A DNA stretch of 64,000 nt from Ktedonobacter robiniae (GCF_016587375.1 NZ_BNJG01000003.1:1890896-1954895); one strand, 5' to 3'; shown: positions 1 to 9,637, counted from the first letter of the stretch. The notes: a model not told the origin generated them from the sequence alone. Program-made: numbers and translations.

Positions 1-2448
1 GCAGCGAACAGCAGCATCTATGTCATGTGCAGCCAGCCAGAGAACAACGGGGCGGCGTGTGACAAAATCCAGAAAGAATGGATCGTTGGTCTGGTGGGCC
101 AGTTCCTGGGCTTGTTGTAAGAGCATGTGCGAGTCCTGCATCCTGCCCTGAGCCAGTCTGACATCAGCCAGTGTCAGCGTGCAGTCAAGCGCCTGGATAC
201 TATTTCCGCCACGTCTGGCTAGTTCAAGACCTGCGACCAGATGGTTCTGCGCGCCCTCCAGATCATTCCACTCATACAACAGATTTCCACATCCCGCATG
301 GATATGCCCCATCACGGCGGAATGCATCAGACCATGATGGGTAGCGAGCTGAATACCTTGTCGATACGTCGCATTTGCCAGGCCAGGTCGACCCAGCAAA
401 ACCTGTGTCTGCCCCAAGAGATGTAAAGCAGTGAGTGCGCGATAAGGATCATACCTCTGAAGGTCAGGGTGAACAACTTCACGCAACACTTGCTCAGCTT
501 CGACCAGGTTGCCAGCATGCAAGTAAGCCCCGCCCATAGCGGCTCGCACGCTGGTCCTCCACTCCAGGTCATCCTCTGGTAGGAGAGCCAGAGCCTCGAA
601 CACGTAGGCCAGAGATTTCTGCGCTTCTCCTCTCGAGCTATACAGATGGGCGTAGAGTGCTGCTATGCGTCCACGAAACGCATCAACCGTGTTGGATGCT
701 ATCTTCTCAATGCCTACGTGTTCCAAATCGCGCAAGATCTCTTCCGCCTGGTCCAGACGCCCACTTGCAATGTACAATCTGACCAAAGCCTGGCATAGCC
801 AGGGGCGCTCCGTCAGTAAATCAGTTGGCAAAAGTTCCTTCCATAGTGTGACACTGGCAAACTCATTCTGTTTGAGCATCGTATCAACCAGACGCTCGAG
901 CAGATCTGCTGCGCGTACAAAATCCGTCGCGGCCAGCGCGTGTCGGATCGCATCTTCCAGCAAATTGTGTTGCTCATACCATGCACTGGCCAGTCGATGG
1001 AGTGTGCCAAAATACTCTGGTTGCTCCTGGCGCACACGAGTACTCAAGGCTTCCGTTAGGAGATGATGATAGCGGTACCAGCGGCCTTCGTTGTCCAGAG
1101 GAAAGAGAAAGAGATTTTTCTGTTCCAGGTAGGCCAACATGGTTGTCCCATTCTTCTCGCCAGTCAGAGTATCACAAAGGGAAGCCGTAAAGCGTTCTAG
1201 CACCGAGGTAGCCAGCAAGAAACGTTGCACATGCTCTGGCTGGCGCTCCAGCACCTCATCTACCAAATAGCTCAAAATAAAACGATGGCTCCCTTTGAAT
1301 GAAGAGATAAACTGAGCAGTATCCTGGAGCGAATACAATGAAAGAGCGGCCAGTTGCAAGCCGGTAATCCACCCTTCAGTACGTTCCATCAGCATCTCTA
1401 TATCAGCCTTTGCCAGCGCAAGATGTTCGGTCTGCGCAAAAAAGACTTCGGCCTCGGCGGATGTGAAGGAGAGATCGGCGGAATGTAGCTCAACGAGATG
1501 GCGTTTGGCACGGAGTGAGGCAATAGAGAAGGGCAACTCGTGACGCGAGGCGAGCACAAGATGAACGTGCTTGGGTAGATGGTCGAGGAAAAACACCAGC
1601 GAGTCATGAATGACCTGCGCTTCAATGAGGTGATAATCATCCAGGATAATCACTGTCTCGTTGCCCTCTTCGCCTAGAATATTCAGCAATTCGCGCACCG
1701 TTGGTATGAGCGACACAGGTGGCTGGGAGCGCACCATTTCCAGGAGAGGTGTGATTTTTTCAAGTGAGGCTCGTTGCAGAGCAGCAAGAATGTACGACCA
1801 GAAACGTGCGGGATCGTTATCTTCTTTATCTAACGCGACCCAGGCGATCAGCGCAGAAGATTGGCATGCCCATTCGCTGAGCGACGTCGTTTTTCCAGAC
1901 CCCGCCGCGGCAGAGAGCAAAATCAAGCGGCGCCGCAGGCCCACATTGAGGCGCTGGACAAGCCGTGCCCGCGCGACCAGATGTGCCTGGAACACAGGGA
2001 TGTGCAATTTTGTATGCAACAGATGGTAAGTAGTCCGATCGTGCACTATCTTGTGGCTCTTATTCACGTTTAATGCTGCAGGAACTGCTGATTTTTCGTT
2101 TTTTTCTGTCACCCATGAATTACATTTATCGTCTCCCTGCTCCAGACGTTGAGCCAATTCCTGAGCCACAGACTTGAGTCGGGCCATTGTCAACTGGTTG
2201 CTTTTGCCTAGATAGACTCGATAGAGCTTCCCTTGCTTTTTGCGATAAGCCCGCCAGTACGAGCCACCACGACCATTAGATACCCGTTCTTTGCGCGCGG
2301 AAAATGCTCCATACTGACTATGAAAGGTGAATTGCGCTACCTCCTCAACCCAGGCATACCAAGCAGGAGTCTCAACAGCCAGCAATGGAACCAAAGAAGG
2401 TTTTGTAGAGGCATAGACGTATGCGTCTTCCTGTACAACGTATTTCAT
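1..2448 (-). CDS. ATP-dependent LuxR/MalT-like transcriptional regulator (3' end outside window)
   Basis: The reverse strand is open from an ATG at 2448 to the window edge (816 codons, C-terminus missing). A short N-terminal region (residues ~1-100) rich in Trp/Tyr/Arg precedes an NTPase domain with Walker A AAAGSGKTTS (around residue 180) and Walker B VIILDDYHLIE. Winged-helix and then TPR-like helical repeats follow (GGAYLHAGNLVEAEQVLREV is one). This is the layout of MalT/LAL regulators, whose LuxR-type DNA-binding domain sits at the extreme C-terminus, which would lie before base 1. Such proteins bind an inducer through the helical repeats and activate transcription in an ATP-dependent way. 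The inducer cannot be told. A 10-bp inverted repeat lies just upstream. Confidence 0.85.
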   Translation of the reverse strand, partial: MKYVVQEDAYVYASTKPSLVPLLAVETPAWYAWVEEVAQFTFHSQYGAFSARKERVSNGRGGSYWRAYRKKQGKLYRVYLGKSNQLTMARLKSVAQELAQRLEQGDDKCNSWVTEKNEKSAVPAALNVNKSHKIVHDRTTYHLLHTKLHIPVFQAHLVARARLVQRLNVGLRRRLILLSAAAGSGKTTSLSEWACQSSALIAWVALDKEDNDPARFWSYILAALQRASLEKITPLLEMVRSQPPVSLIPTVRELLNILGEEGNETVIILDDYHLIEAQVIHDSLVFFLDHLPKHVHLVLASRHELPFSIASLRAKRHLVELHSADLSFTSAEAEVFFAQTEHLALAKADIEMLMERTEGWITGLQLAALSLYSLQDTAQFISSFKGSHRFILSYLVDEVLERQPEHVQRFLLATSVLERFTASLCDTLTGEKNGTTMLAYLEQKNLFLFPLDNEGRWYRYHHLLTEALSTRVRQEQPEYFGTLHRLASAWYEQHNLLEDAIRHALAATDFVRAADLLERLVDTMLKQNEFASVTLWKELLPTDLLTERPWLCQALVRLYIASGRLDQAEEILRDLEHVGIEKIASNTVDAFRGRIAALYAHLYSSRGEAQKSLAYVFEALALLPEDDLEWRTSVRAAMGGAYLHAGNLVEAEQVLREVVHPDLQRYDPYRALTALHLLGQTQVLLGRPGLANATYRQGIQLATHHGLMHSAVMGHIHAGCGNLLYEWNDLEGAQNHLVAGLELARRGGNSIQALDCTLTLADVRLAQGRMQDSHMLLQQAQELAHQTNDPFFLDFVTRRPVVLWLAAHDIDAAVRC

Positions 2449-2473
2449 TGAGGACTGGTCTTCTTTCTAGTTA

Positions 2474-2505
2474 GTTCCCGAACAGTATAACATCAGTTCG
2501 GGAAC
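2474..2505. promoter_or_regulatory. 10-bp inverted repeat upstream of LuxR-type gene
   Basis: GTTCCCGAAC and GTTCGGGAAC are perfect 10-bp arms separated by 12 bp, 26 bp upstream of the divergent regulator start and about 170 bp before the quinone reductase gene. Spacing and symmetry suit an operator for a dimeric regulator; the binding protein is unknown. Confidence 0.4.
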
Positions 2506-2673
2506 CGACGCCAGAATCGCCGTCTTACCCAAAGCTTTTTTGGACTGGTCGAGAATAGATTAGGAACCTACTCTCTTGCCCATTAGTACAGGTTAGATAC
2601 TGACCGTTTGCCTCACGATCTTGTTACACGACCATGCTACTATTGAAGGCAAATAATAGAGGAGGTTGTATGT

Positions 2674-3621
2674 ATGCCGCCACAGACAATGAAGGCTATA
2701 CAGGTTCAGCAATATGGCGGACCTGAAGAACTAAAACTTGAGGAAGTAGCACGGCCAGAGCCAGCCCCAGGTGAGGTGCTGATACGTGTTCATACTACGG
2801 GTGTATTGCCAATTGAGTGGAAAATTCGTCAAGGAGCATTCCACGACGTTATGCCAGCATCTTTCCCTTATATTCCAGGTAGTGCTGTTGCTGGAGTCGT
2901 AGAGGCGGTTGGTCGTGGCGTTAGTGAGTTTCGGAAGGGGCAGGCGGTCTATGGTCGCAGCAATAAGGGAAGCTATGCCGAGTACACAACCGCTGCAGTA
3001 GAGAACCTGGCACTTAAGCCAGAGGCGCTCAGCTTCGATGAAGCGGCGACGATTTCAGGTGGAGCAACAACTGCCTGGACGGCACTCTTTGAGACAGCTG
3101 AATTGCGAGCTGGACAAAGCATCCTGATTCATGGTGCGGCGGGTGGCGTCGGACTCTTCGCCGTCCAGTTTGCCCGCTGGAAGGGCGCACAAGTCATTGG
3201 AACTGCGTCGACGCCTAATGTAGACTTCGTACGCTCCCTTGGCGCCGAGACTGTAGTAGATTATACAACGACGCCATTTGAGCAGGTGGTGCGAGATGTA
3301 GATGTCGTTCTGGACTCGATAGGCGGCAATGTATTGGAACGTTCTTTGCACGTGGTCAGGCGAGGGGGCATACTGGTATCGCTTCTTGTATCGCCCTCAC
3401 AGGAGCAGGCGCAAGCGTTAGGCATCCGCGCTACGAAGAACACGGCTTTACTTCCCTATCCATCGACCCGCCTTCTGGGAGATATAGAGCAATTATTGGT
3501 CAAAGGCCAGGCGCGAACCGTTATTGCGCGAACCTTTCCCCTTCACCAAGCAGAACGCGCCCATGAACTCAGTCAAAGTGGTCACGGGCGTGGACGCATT
3601 GTGCTTCATATAGCCGATTGA
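2674..3621 (+). CDS. Zinc-independent MDR-family NADP-dependent quinone oxidoreductase
   Basis: The 315-residue protein has the GroES-like N-terminal half (VARPEPAPGEVLIRV, VGRGVSEFRKGQAVYG) and a Rossmann half with the nucleotide-binding signature HGAAGGVGLFAVQFA (residues ~150-165) typical of quinone oxidoreductase/zeta-crystallin proteins. It should reduce quinones or enones in the cytosol using NADPH. The usual structural zinc cysteines are absent, as expected for the zeta-crystallin branch. Start at 2674 is favoured because GAGGAGG lies 8 bases upstream; an ATG four bases earlier is out of frame. It converges on the phosphotransferase gene with only 6 bp between them. Substrate unknown. 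Confidence 0.9.
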   Translation: MPPQTMKAIQVQQYGGPEELKLEEVARPEPAPGEVLIRVHTTGVLPIEWKIRQGAFHDVMPASFPYIPGSAVAGVVEAVGRGVSEFRKGQAVYGRSNKGSYAEYTTAAVENLALKPEALSFDEAATISGGATTAWTALFETAELRAGQSILIHGAAGGVGLFAVQFARWKGAQVIGTASTPNVDFVRSLGAETVVDYTTTPFEQVVRDVDVVLDSIGGNVLERSLHVVRRGGILVSLLVSPSQEQAQALGIRATKNTALLPYPSTRLLGDIEQLLVKGQARTVIARTFPLHQAERAHELSQSGHGRGRIVLHIAD

Positions 3622-3627
3622 GCTTAA

Positions 3628-4473
3628 CTATGCCTCTATAGCAAGCTCTAACTCGATCCTGTATTTCGCGGTGAGATCGTGAAAGCCTCGATTCAGTAAC
3701 CACGTGATCGAACCCAGTAGGCGCAGGAGGCGATAATGGGCCAGTAAGTGCTGTGTCTCTGCGTTGTTTGCGATGGTGCCATAGCCCTCTAGGAAGGGAG
3801 CTGTCAGTGCATGGTCCCACAGCGTGAGAACCGCGATATCCAGGAGCGGGTCGCCAGGCTGCGCGTCGATAAAATCCAGAAAGGCCAGAACCTTCTGGCT
3901 CTGGGGATCAAGCAGAATATGCTCATCCTGAAGATCACCATGGAGCAGTCCAATTGGGCGTTGTGCCAGAAGAGGCCGCAGGCGTTCAAAGCGTTCTCGC
4001 AATCCTCTTGCCTGCCCCTCATCGAGCACGCCTGCTTGCCGGGCGTGCTCGATCTCCAGGTTGCCCCACCACAAAATAAACTCTTCCCAGTGTTGCTGGC
4101 CTCCTGAGAAGGGCGGTTGCGCGCCCAACCCATGTAAGCATCGCAGATACACTCCTGCCTCCCTGGCGGCGTCTGGATAGTGTGAGGAGAGAGGAACGCC
4201 GATCACCTGGCGCATGGCGAAGACCGCGGGCGGACCCGCTTCAAAGTTCAGGATCTTCGGTGTTGGCAGCCCGGCTGATGCCGCCTGCTGCGCGACCTCA
4301 TGGTCGCGCCTGAGCACCTGTACATCGCTATATACCTTCAAGATAATATGTGCCTCTTCAGCCAGGAAGATAGCGCGATCAGGTTGTGTATAGAGCAGCT
4401 TCAGCGGCTCTCGTGAGCCAGTAAGGCGCGTGAGCATGTCCGTGGCAGCTAATGCTAAACTGTGATTAGCCAA
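3628..4473 (-). CDS. Aminoglycoside phosphotransferase-family kinase
   Basis: The 281-residue protein has the APH/choline-kinase fold signature: catalytic loop LLHGDLQDEHILLD (residues ~175-188) and the metal-binding LAFLDFIDAQPGDPLLDIA. The APH family transfers phosphate from ATP to hydroxyls of aminoglycosides, macrolides or small metabolites in the cytoplasm. The lysine-bearing N-lobe segment (ILKVYSDV) is also visible. Family members this divergent cannot be assigned a substrate. It lies next to a MerR regulator gene, an erythromycin esterase-like gene and an exporter, so resistance is a reasonable guess but not shown. Confidence 0.8.
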   Translation of the reverse strand: MANHSLALAATDMLTRLTGSREPLKLLYTQPDRAIFLAEEAHIILKVYSDVQVLRRDHEVAQQAASAGLPTPKILNFEAGPPAVFAMRQVIGVPLSSHYPDAAREAGVYLRCLHGLGAQPPFSGGQQHWEEFILWWGNLEIEHARQAGVLDEGQARGLRERFERLRPLLAQRPIGLLHGDLQDEHILLDPQSQKVLAFLDFIDAQPGDPLLDIAVLTLWDHALTAPFLEGYGTIANNAETQHLLAHYRLLRLLGSITWLLNRGFHDLTAKYRIELELAIEA

Positions 4474-4569
4474 TATTCCTTCTCCATAATTCTATAGCCG
4501 AATCAGTGGCAATACAAAGGCAAGAGACGCCTTCTCTCCACATATGTAGGGCCCAAGCTAACATGGACC

Positions 4570-5301
4570 TTACATGCTCTCTAGCTCCCCACAAAACTCA
4601 TGTACATAGTGCTGAAAGTTGGCCATGGCCTTAACACACAGCCAGCTTGTTCGCGTCAGTTCCTCGCGCCTCTTCTCCACTGTCACAATAGCTTTTTCTG
4701 GCCGACCTGCCGCCAGCTCGTCCAGGACTGATTGGATCACATCGAAGTTATAGCCAGCCTCCCTGAGCAGGACGATCACGCGCAGGCGCTGCATCTGTTG
4801 CTCGTCATAGAGGCGATAGCGGCTATCCTGGTCGCGTACCGGGCGCAGAAGACCCTGCTGTTCCCAGAAATGCAGTGCCGAGACACGCACACCCACCTGC
4901 CTGGCTGCCTCTCCCACGCGGAGACTCTGGGAAGGGTGCGCGCTTTGTAGAGAAGCGGGTTGCGCGGCCAATGCATGCAGCGCCGAAAACGTCTGTTCAA
5001 CTTGCAGACGTTTGTTGGCAAGCTCGGCGTGGCGTGAGTCTATCAGGGCCAGCGAGGCTGAAAGGTCCCCCTGGTGAAGGGCCTGCATAATCGCCGACGT
5101 CCGCTGCCAGCTATAGCCACCGACCATGCCGCGCGCGGTCTTGAGCGCGGCAAGGTGGCGCTGGGTATAGAGACGATAGCCGCTCTTGCTGCGCGAGGCC
5201 GCTGGTAGCAGCCCCCAGGCCTCATAGTTACGTACCTGCTGAACACTGATCCCTGTGGCCCTGGCCAGGTCAATAGTACGCAGAGAATCGCGAAGTACCA
5301 T
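4570..5301 (-). CDS. MerR-family regulator with two MerR DNA-binding domains
   Basis: The 243-residue protein contains two winged-helix MerR heads: residues ~8-75 (IDLARATGISVQQVRNYEAW, GLLPAASRSKSGYRLY) and residues ~125-195 (RVGEAARQVGVRVSALHFWE, GLLRPVRDQDSRYRLY). Ordinary MerR proteins have one head plus a dimerisation coiled coil, so this single chain may act as an internal pseudo-dimer. No metal-binding cysteines are present. It is transcribed away from the downstream esterase-like gene at 5487, and control of that gene from the shared 185-bp intergenic region is plausible. Ligand unknown. Confidence 0.85.
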   Translation of the reverse strand: MVLRDSLRTIDLARATGISVQQVRNYEAWGLLPAASRSKSGYRLYTQRHLAALKTARGMVGGYSWQRTSAIMQALHQGDLSASLALIDSRHAELANKRLQVEQTFSALHALAAQPASLQSAHPSQSLRVGEAARQVGVRVSALHFWEQQGLLRPVRDQDSRYRLYDEQQMQRLRVIVLLREAGYNFDVIQSVLDELAAGRPEKAIVTVEKRREELTRTSWLCVKAMANFQHYVHEFCGELESM

Positions 5302-5486
5302 GTAAAACCCTCAGATATGTGTGAAGACTTTTCGCATTTACATGCCTCTTTATACCACATGGAATCAGAACTCAACCCTCCATACTTGCATCTGTGTTAT
5401 AAAGTAGGTGTGATCTGAAAAAGGCCAGGCCAGCGTGGATCTGAAGCAGATGAAAGCGAAAGTGAAAACAACGGAGGTTTTGCCTG

Positions 5487-6794
5487 ATGACTCACCCGGT
5501 TCCCACATATACAACCCTCGATGACTGGATTGCGCGCGAGGCGCTTCCCTTCTCTCTCGATGAACCGAAGGCCTTCAACGCCGCCGTCGACCAGGTGCTC
5601 AGCTCGCCTGATGATTCGGTGGAACTGCTTGGCTTAGGCGAAGCGCTTCACGGCGGCGAGGACATTCTCATCCTACGCAACCGCCTCTTCCAGCGCCTGG
5701 TGGAGGCGCATGGCTATAGCGCTATTGCCATTGAGAGCAGTTTCCCTCGGGCGCACATCGTAAACGAGTACGTGGCCAGCCGTGGTCCGGCGTCGTATGA
5801 GGAAATACAGGATGAGGGCTTCAGCCACGGTTTTGGCCGGCTCGACGCGAATCGAGAACTCGTGGAGTGGATGAGGCAATACAATTCCGATCCTTTCCAT
5901 CACATCAAACTCCAGTTTTATGGCTTCGATAGCCCAACTGAAATGGTGGGCAGCGATAGTCCGCGCCAGGTCCTGCATTTTGTGCTTGATTACCTCACCT
6001 CGGTTGATCCTGCTAGAGGCCAGGAGTATCGCCAGCGTTTCGACCCACTACTTGGTCAAGATACCGATTGGGAGAATCCGGCCGCCATGATGGATCCGGC
6101 GCAGTCGATAGGCCTCTCACCAGCCGCAACGACACTACGAATTGAGACGGAGGGCCTCATTTCAGAACTGCACGTACGCCGTCCCGAACTGGTGGCGATG
6201 AGCGCCGAGCGCCGCTACCTGGAAGTTGTGCATTATGCTAGAGTGGCAAGGCAGTTACAGAACTATCACGCCACTGTGGCGCGAGCGTCGAGTGACCGAA
6301 CTGCCAAACTTCTCGGTATGCGTGATGCATTGATGGCGGATAACCTGGTGTACATGGTGGCGCGTGAACGTGGCCGAGGGAAAGTATTTGCCTTCGCTCA
6401 TAACAGCCATTTGCGCCGTGGTAAAACAGAGTGGCAGCTCGGCCCCGATCTCCACACATGGTGGCCGGCGGGCGCGCACCTTCATGAGATGCTTGGCTCG
6501 CGCTATATCGTCATTGGTTCAGCGATGGGTGTTTCGGAGGCCAATGGCATCGGCCAGCCCGAACCTGGTACGCTTGAGGGCCGTCTGACTGCCATGCCGG
6601 GGCCAGCACGTTTCCTTCCCACGCATCGGGGGCAAGGGCTTCCAAACGCGGAGATTACAGCACTTCCAACTCGCTCTAGCAGCGCGAAGAACCCTACCTA
6701 CTTCGCCCTCACGCCTCAAAGCCTCACTGATTTCGACTGGCTGGCCATCCTGGATGCAACAACATACAGTCGTGGTGGTCCATCGTTACCATAA
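5487..6794 (+). CDS. Erythromycin esterase-family protein
   Basis: The 435-residue protein shows the family hallmarks: GLGEALHGGEDILILRN near residue 45-62 (catalytic His/Glu region), AIAIESSFPRAHIVNEY, and FAFAHNSHLRRGK near residue 295 (second conserved His region). The family includes EreA/EreB, which hydrolyse the macrolide lactone, and succinoglycan-biosynthesis-like homologues of other function. Length matches EreA/EreB (~400-420). AACGGAGG lies 9-16 bases upstream of the ATG. Together with the neighbouring phosphotransferase and DHA2 exporter this suggests macrolide or xenobiotic resistance, but true substrate is not certain. Confidence 0.85.
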   Translation: MTHPVPTYTTLDDWIAREALPFSLDEPKAFNAAVDQVLSSPDDSVELLGLGEALHGGEDILILRNRLFQRLVEAHGYSAIAIESSFPRAHIVNEYVASRGPASYEEIQDEGFSHGFGRLDANRELVEWMRQYNSDPFHHIKLQFYGFDSPTEMVGSDSPRQVLHFVLDYLTSVDPARGQEYRQRFDPLLGQDTDWENPAAMMDPAQSIGLSPAATTLRIETEGLISELHVRRPELVAMSAERRYLEVVHYARVARQLQNYHATVARASSDRTAKLLGMRDALMADNLVYMVARERGRGKVFAFAHNSHLRRGKTEWQLGPDLHTWWPAGAHLHEMLGSRYIVIGSAMGVSEANGIGQPEPGTLEGRLTAMPGPARFLPTHRGQGLPNAEITALPTRSSSAKNPTYFALTPQSLTDFDWLAILDATTYSRGGPSLP

Positions 6795-6874
6795 GAGCAT
6801 TAATATTGAATACGTGTTCTTTTTGTGTATACTGAGCTATGGAAGAAAGAACAGTTTTGCGAAGGAGTCAGGAT

Positions 6875-7312
6875 ATGTATTTTGCCTCAGGCAAATCGGT
6901 AACGAATCGCTCTATACCAGCGAGCACAGTTATTCCTGTACTGGCTTACGAAGATGTACTGCAGGCTGCAGAGTGGCTTTGCAAAACATTTGGTTTTAAA
7001 GAGCGCCTACTCATAGGACATCATCGCGTTCAGCTTACGGTGGGTGATGCTGCGGTCATTGTGAATGAGGGGAAGCCAGAAGCACCTTCTCGCGCTGAGA
7101 GTCACTCTGTACTAATACGCGTAGAGGATGTGGACCGCCACTATGAATTCACACGCGAACGTGGCGCGCATATCTTGCGACCACCAACAACTTATCCTTA
7201 TGGGGAGAGACAATACACCGTCGAAGATCCTGGTGGCCATCGCTGGACCTTCTCACAATCCGTCGCCGACGCTGACCCCGAGGAATGGGGCGGGACCTGG
7301 CCCAGCGCGTAG
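6875..7312 (+). CDS. VOC/glyoxalase-bleomycin resistance-like protein
   Basis: The protein (about 145 residues from the preferred start) has the VOC paired beta-alpha-beta-beta-beta fold signature: TVIPVLAYEDVLQAAEWLCK, FGFKERLLIG and the C-terminal YPYGERQYTVEDPGGHRW, close to the PhnB/glyoxalase I subgroup. These bind metal or a hydrophobic drug; catalysis is not assured. An in-frame ATG at 6839 exists, but the ATG at 6875 has AAGGAG about 9 bases upstream and is preferred. Transcription ends at the long convergent hairpin directly after the stop. Confidence 0.8.
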   Translation: MYFASGKSVTNRSIPASTVIPVLAYEDVLQAAEWLCKTFGFKERLLIGHHRVQLTVGDAAVIVNEGKPEAPSRAESHSVLIRVEDVDRHYEFTRERGAHILRPPTTYPYGERQYTVEDPGGHRWTFSQSVADADPEEWGGTWPSA

Positions 7313-7319
7313 TAAAACT

Positions 7320-7383
7320 TGTTGTGTGGAGACCCAACGTCTTGACCTGTTTCCAGGTCAAGACGTTGGGTCTCCACACAACA
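7320..7383. terminator. Bidirectional intrinsic terminator, 30-bp perfect stem
   Basis: Two perfect 30-bp complementary arms flank a TTTC loop (7350-7353) exactly between the convergent VOC and exporter genes. A stem this long would terminate transcription from either side and block readthrough antisense RNA. Confidence 0.85.
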
Positions 7384-7386
7384 TCC

Positions 7387-8856
7387 CTATATTCCGGCTT
7401 CGACCTGGAGCGCAGGCTCCAGTACCTGCTCGGGCTCGACCTGTTTCCCGCGCTGACGCATGGTGGAGGCAGCGTCCTTATCGCGCACGCGCAGGGCGAA
7501 ACTGACCGCGATGATCGCGAGAATGGCTGAGGTGATGAAGGCAGCATGATAAGCCGTCAGATTCGGCTGAACGCTACCATTGGCGATATGTGTCATTCCG
7601 ACCGTGCTCATGACGGTGCTGATAAGCGCTACGCCAAGCGAAGCTCCCACCTGGCGCTGGGCATTGTTCAGCGCCGAGGCCTGGCCGGTCTCAGCGGGCG
7701 AAATTGTCGCGAAGGCCGCCGCCTGTACAGGGATAAAGGCATAGGCCATGCCCGCCCCGGTCAGGAACATTAACCCACGCATTATCCACAAGTCGGTATC
7801 CATGCCTATAGTAAGCATGCACAGCTCGATAATCGTAACCCCGATCAAACCACCAGCGATGAGGCGGCGTGGCCCTACCTTGGGATAGAGACGCGCCACA
7901 ATCTGGGTTGAGACGAGAACGCCAAGTGCCTCGGGAAAGGTTGTCAGGCCCGAGGTAAACGCGGAGACGCCACGCGCCTCCTGGAGGAAGAGCGGGGCAG
8001 CGTAGAGCAAGCCCATAAAGCCCGCGCCCGAGAAGACTGTGACCAGGTTACAGGTGCGGAAGAGTTTGTTATTGAACAGGTGCAGATCGAGCATGGGATG
8101 CGTCGAGCTGAGCTCGACAAACACAAAGGCAACCAGCATAAGCAGGCCCACGATACCCGTGCCCAGAATGGTACCGTTGGTCCAGCCATAGACCGGTCCC
8201 TCGCTCAGCGCATACATGGTCAACGCCAGGCCGATACCTGCCAGGAGGAAGCCCAGGATATCGAAGCGCTTATTAGTGTTTTCGTAATACTCATGCAGGA
8301 AGAACAGGGCGAAAATACTGGCCAGGATGCCCAGGGGAACATTAATATAAAAGACCCAGCGCCAGGAGAGCTTATCCACCAGCAGGCCTCCGATAATCGG
8401 ACCCGTGGCGGGCGCGATCACGGTCGGGATATTGAGGATGCGTGAGACCTGCACACGCTCCTCGGGCGGAAAGGTCCGGTAGAGAATGGCGGTGCCAACA
8501 GGGGTCAGGGCGCCACCCGCCAGGCCCTGCAAGACGCGAAACGCGACCAGCATTGGCAGGCTCGTTGCCAGGCCACAGAGGGCGGAGGCGACAGTAAAGA
8601 GGACGAGCGCGCTAACAAAGATTCGCTTGGTTCCCACGCGATCACCCAGCCAACCCGAGACAGGAATAATTACCGCCAGACTTACGAGATAGCCCACAAC
8701 AATAGCGTCAATAGCCGTACCAGTCACATTAAACTGGCGGCTCAAAGCGGGGAGAGCCACGTTCACGACCGTCGAGTCCATAATACTCATAAACATTGCC
8801 GCGACGAAGACCACACTAACCGCCACCTTAGGATTCATCTGCACACGAGAAGACAT
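7387..8856 (-). CDS. DHA2-family (EmrB/QacA) 14-TM drug:H+ antiporter
   Basis: The 489-residue protein is highly hydrophobic throughout, with MFS motif A-like GWLGDRVGTKRIFV near residue 63, motif C region APATGPIIGGLLVD (around residue 150) and N-terminal DSTVVNVALPAL, a signature of the EmrB/QacA branch. These transporters sit in the cytoplasmic membrane and extrude amphipathic drugs using the proton gradient. About 14 transmembrane stretches can be picked out. The C-terminal tail (last ~35 residues) is charged and cytosolic. It forms the end of the resistance-like cluster that begins at 3628. Confidence 0.9.
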   Translation of the reverse strand: MSSRVQMNPKVAVSVVFVAAMFMSIMDSTVVNVALPALSRQFNVTGTAIDAIVVGYLVSLAVIIPVSGWLGDRVGTKRIFVSALVLFTVASALCGLATSLPMLVAFRVLQGLAGGALTPVGTAILYRTFPPEERVQVSRILNIPTVIAPATGPIIGGLLVDKLSWRWVFYINVPLGILASIFALFFLHEYYENTNKRFDILGFLLAGIGLALTMYALSEGPVYGWTNGTILGTGIVGLLMLVAFVFVELSSTHPMLDLHLFNNKLFRTCNLVTVFSGAGFMGLLYAAPLFLQEARGVSAFTSGLTTFPEALGVLVSTQIVARLYPKVGPRRLIAGGLIGVTIIELCMLTIGMDTDLWIMRGLMFLTGAGMAYAFIPVQAAAFATISPAETGQASALNNAQRQVGASLGVALISTVMSTVGMTHIANGSVQPNLTAYHAAFITSAILAIIAVSFALRVRDKDAASTMRQRGKQVEPEQVLEPALQVEAGI

Positions 8857-8910
8857 TGATGCTCCAATTCATAGTATTTTAAGAAAAATATGTGGATATA
8901 CATATGAACA

Positions 8911-8938
8911 AAGTGGGAAGCTGCAAATCTTCCCACTT
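8911..8938 (-). terminator. Hairpin terminating the 168-residue hypothetical gene
   Basis: AAGTGGGAAG and CTTCCCACTT form a 10-bp stem with an 8-base loop. On the minus strand the stem begins at the stop codon of the upstream gene and is followed by TTTGTTC. Confidence 0.6.
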
Positions 8939-9443
8939 ACTCCTGGCTGGCTTTTTTCGGGCGGCGTGTATGTTGGAGACGTTTCTTTTGAGAATTGAAT
9001 TCTCCACGCGACACACAGACTGGGCAGGTACACCAGGCGCGTTCGCGCGCACCTGGCATATAGCGCCAGCCCACCACCCGCGAAATAGATTGGACTTTGC
9101 GAATATCTTTGGCGCTAATTGAGCGCGCAATGATCAGCTCAAACCCTTGCAGGTCATCTTGCTGCATAAGTTCGCTGATAGCCTCGGTAACAGGTAGATG
9201 CTCATGCGGTTGAGCATAGCGGCCAAACCAGACCATTTCCTCGTCAGGCACATAAAAGTAAATGCCCACAAAGGTACGCTGACCCCAACGCTTGAGTTCG
9301 CGCATCCACTGATGCGAGACATAGTAATTTTGCATGACGGGCATGCAATAGACACCACGCCCTTTGCGAATGCCAGCTTTGCGAATACGTTTTACATCTT
9401 TTGCAGCTGTCAGGTGGACCAGAATCGGCATAGAAGATACCAT
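8937..9443 (-). CDS. Conserved-looking hypothetical protein, 168 residues
   Basis: Not recognised with confidence. The N-terminus (PILVHLTAAKDVKRIRKAGI) has the H-x-T...I...GI pattern seen at the start of several ADP-ribosyltransferase-like folds, and a GRGVYCMPV segment follows; this is only a resemblance. A basic C-terminal tail contains CTCPVCVSRGEF, a possible CxCxxC metal site. No signal peptide or membrane segment. The gene stands alone between hairpins, transcribed in the same direction as the exporter gene. It could start at the ATG at 9431 (MPILVHL) instead of 9443. Confidence 0.55.
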   Translation of the reverse strand: MVSSMPILVHLTAAKDVKRIRKAGIRKGRGVYCMPVMQNYYVSHQWMRELKRWGQRTFVGIYFYVPDEEMVWFGRYAQPHEHLPVTEAISELMQQDDLQGFELIIARSISAKDIRKVQSISRVVGWRYMPGARERAWCTCPVCVSRGEFNSQKKRLQHTRRPKKASQE

Positions 9444-9637
9444 CCATTACAATCTCAAAGGGGGAGCGGTTCCACACATTACCGACCGCTTACTCTTATG
9501 ACGAGTAGCGGCCGGATTTTGTCACAAGAAAAGGCGTTGTGCCTCCACTGAAGGCTCTGAGAAAAGAGACGCCTCCTGCCCCATCCAACAGACTCCAGGT
9601 GAAGCAGGAAGATACGCAAAGCTGTTTCTCTCAAACA

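Noticed and set aside
7320..7383. Long perfect hairpin considered as a second telomere site
   Set aside because: It has a 4-base loop and lies between two convergent genes; a terminator explains it.
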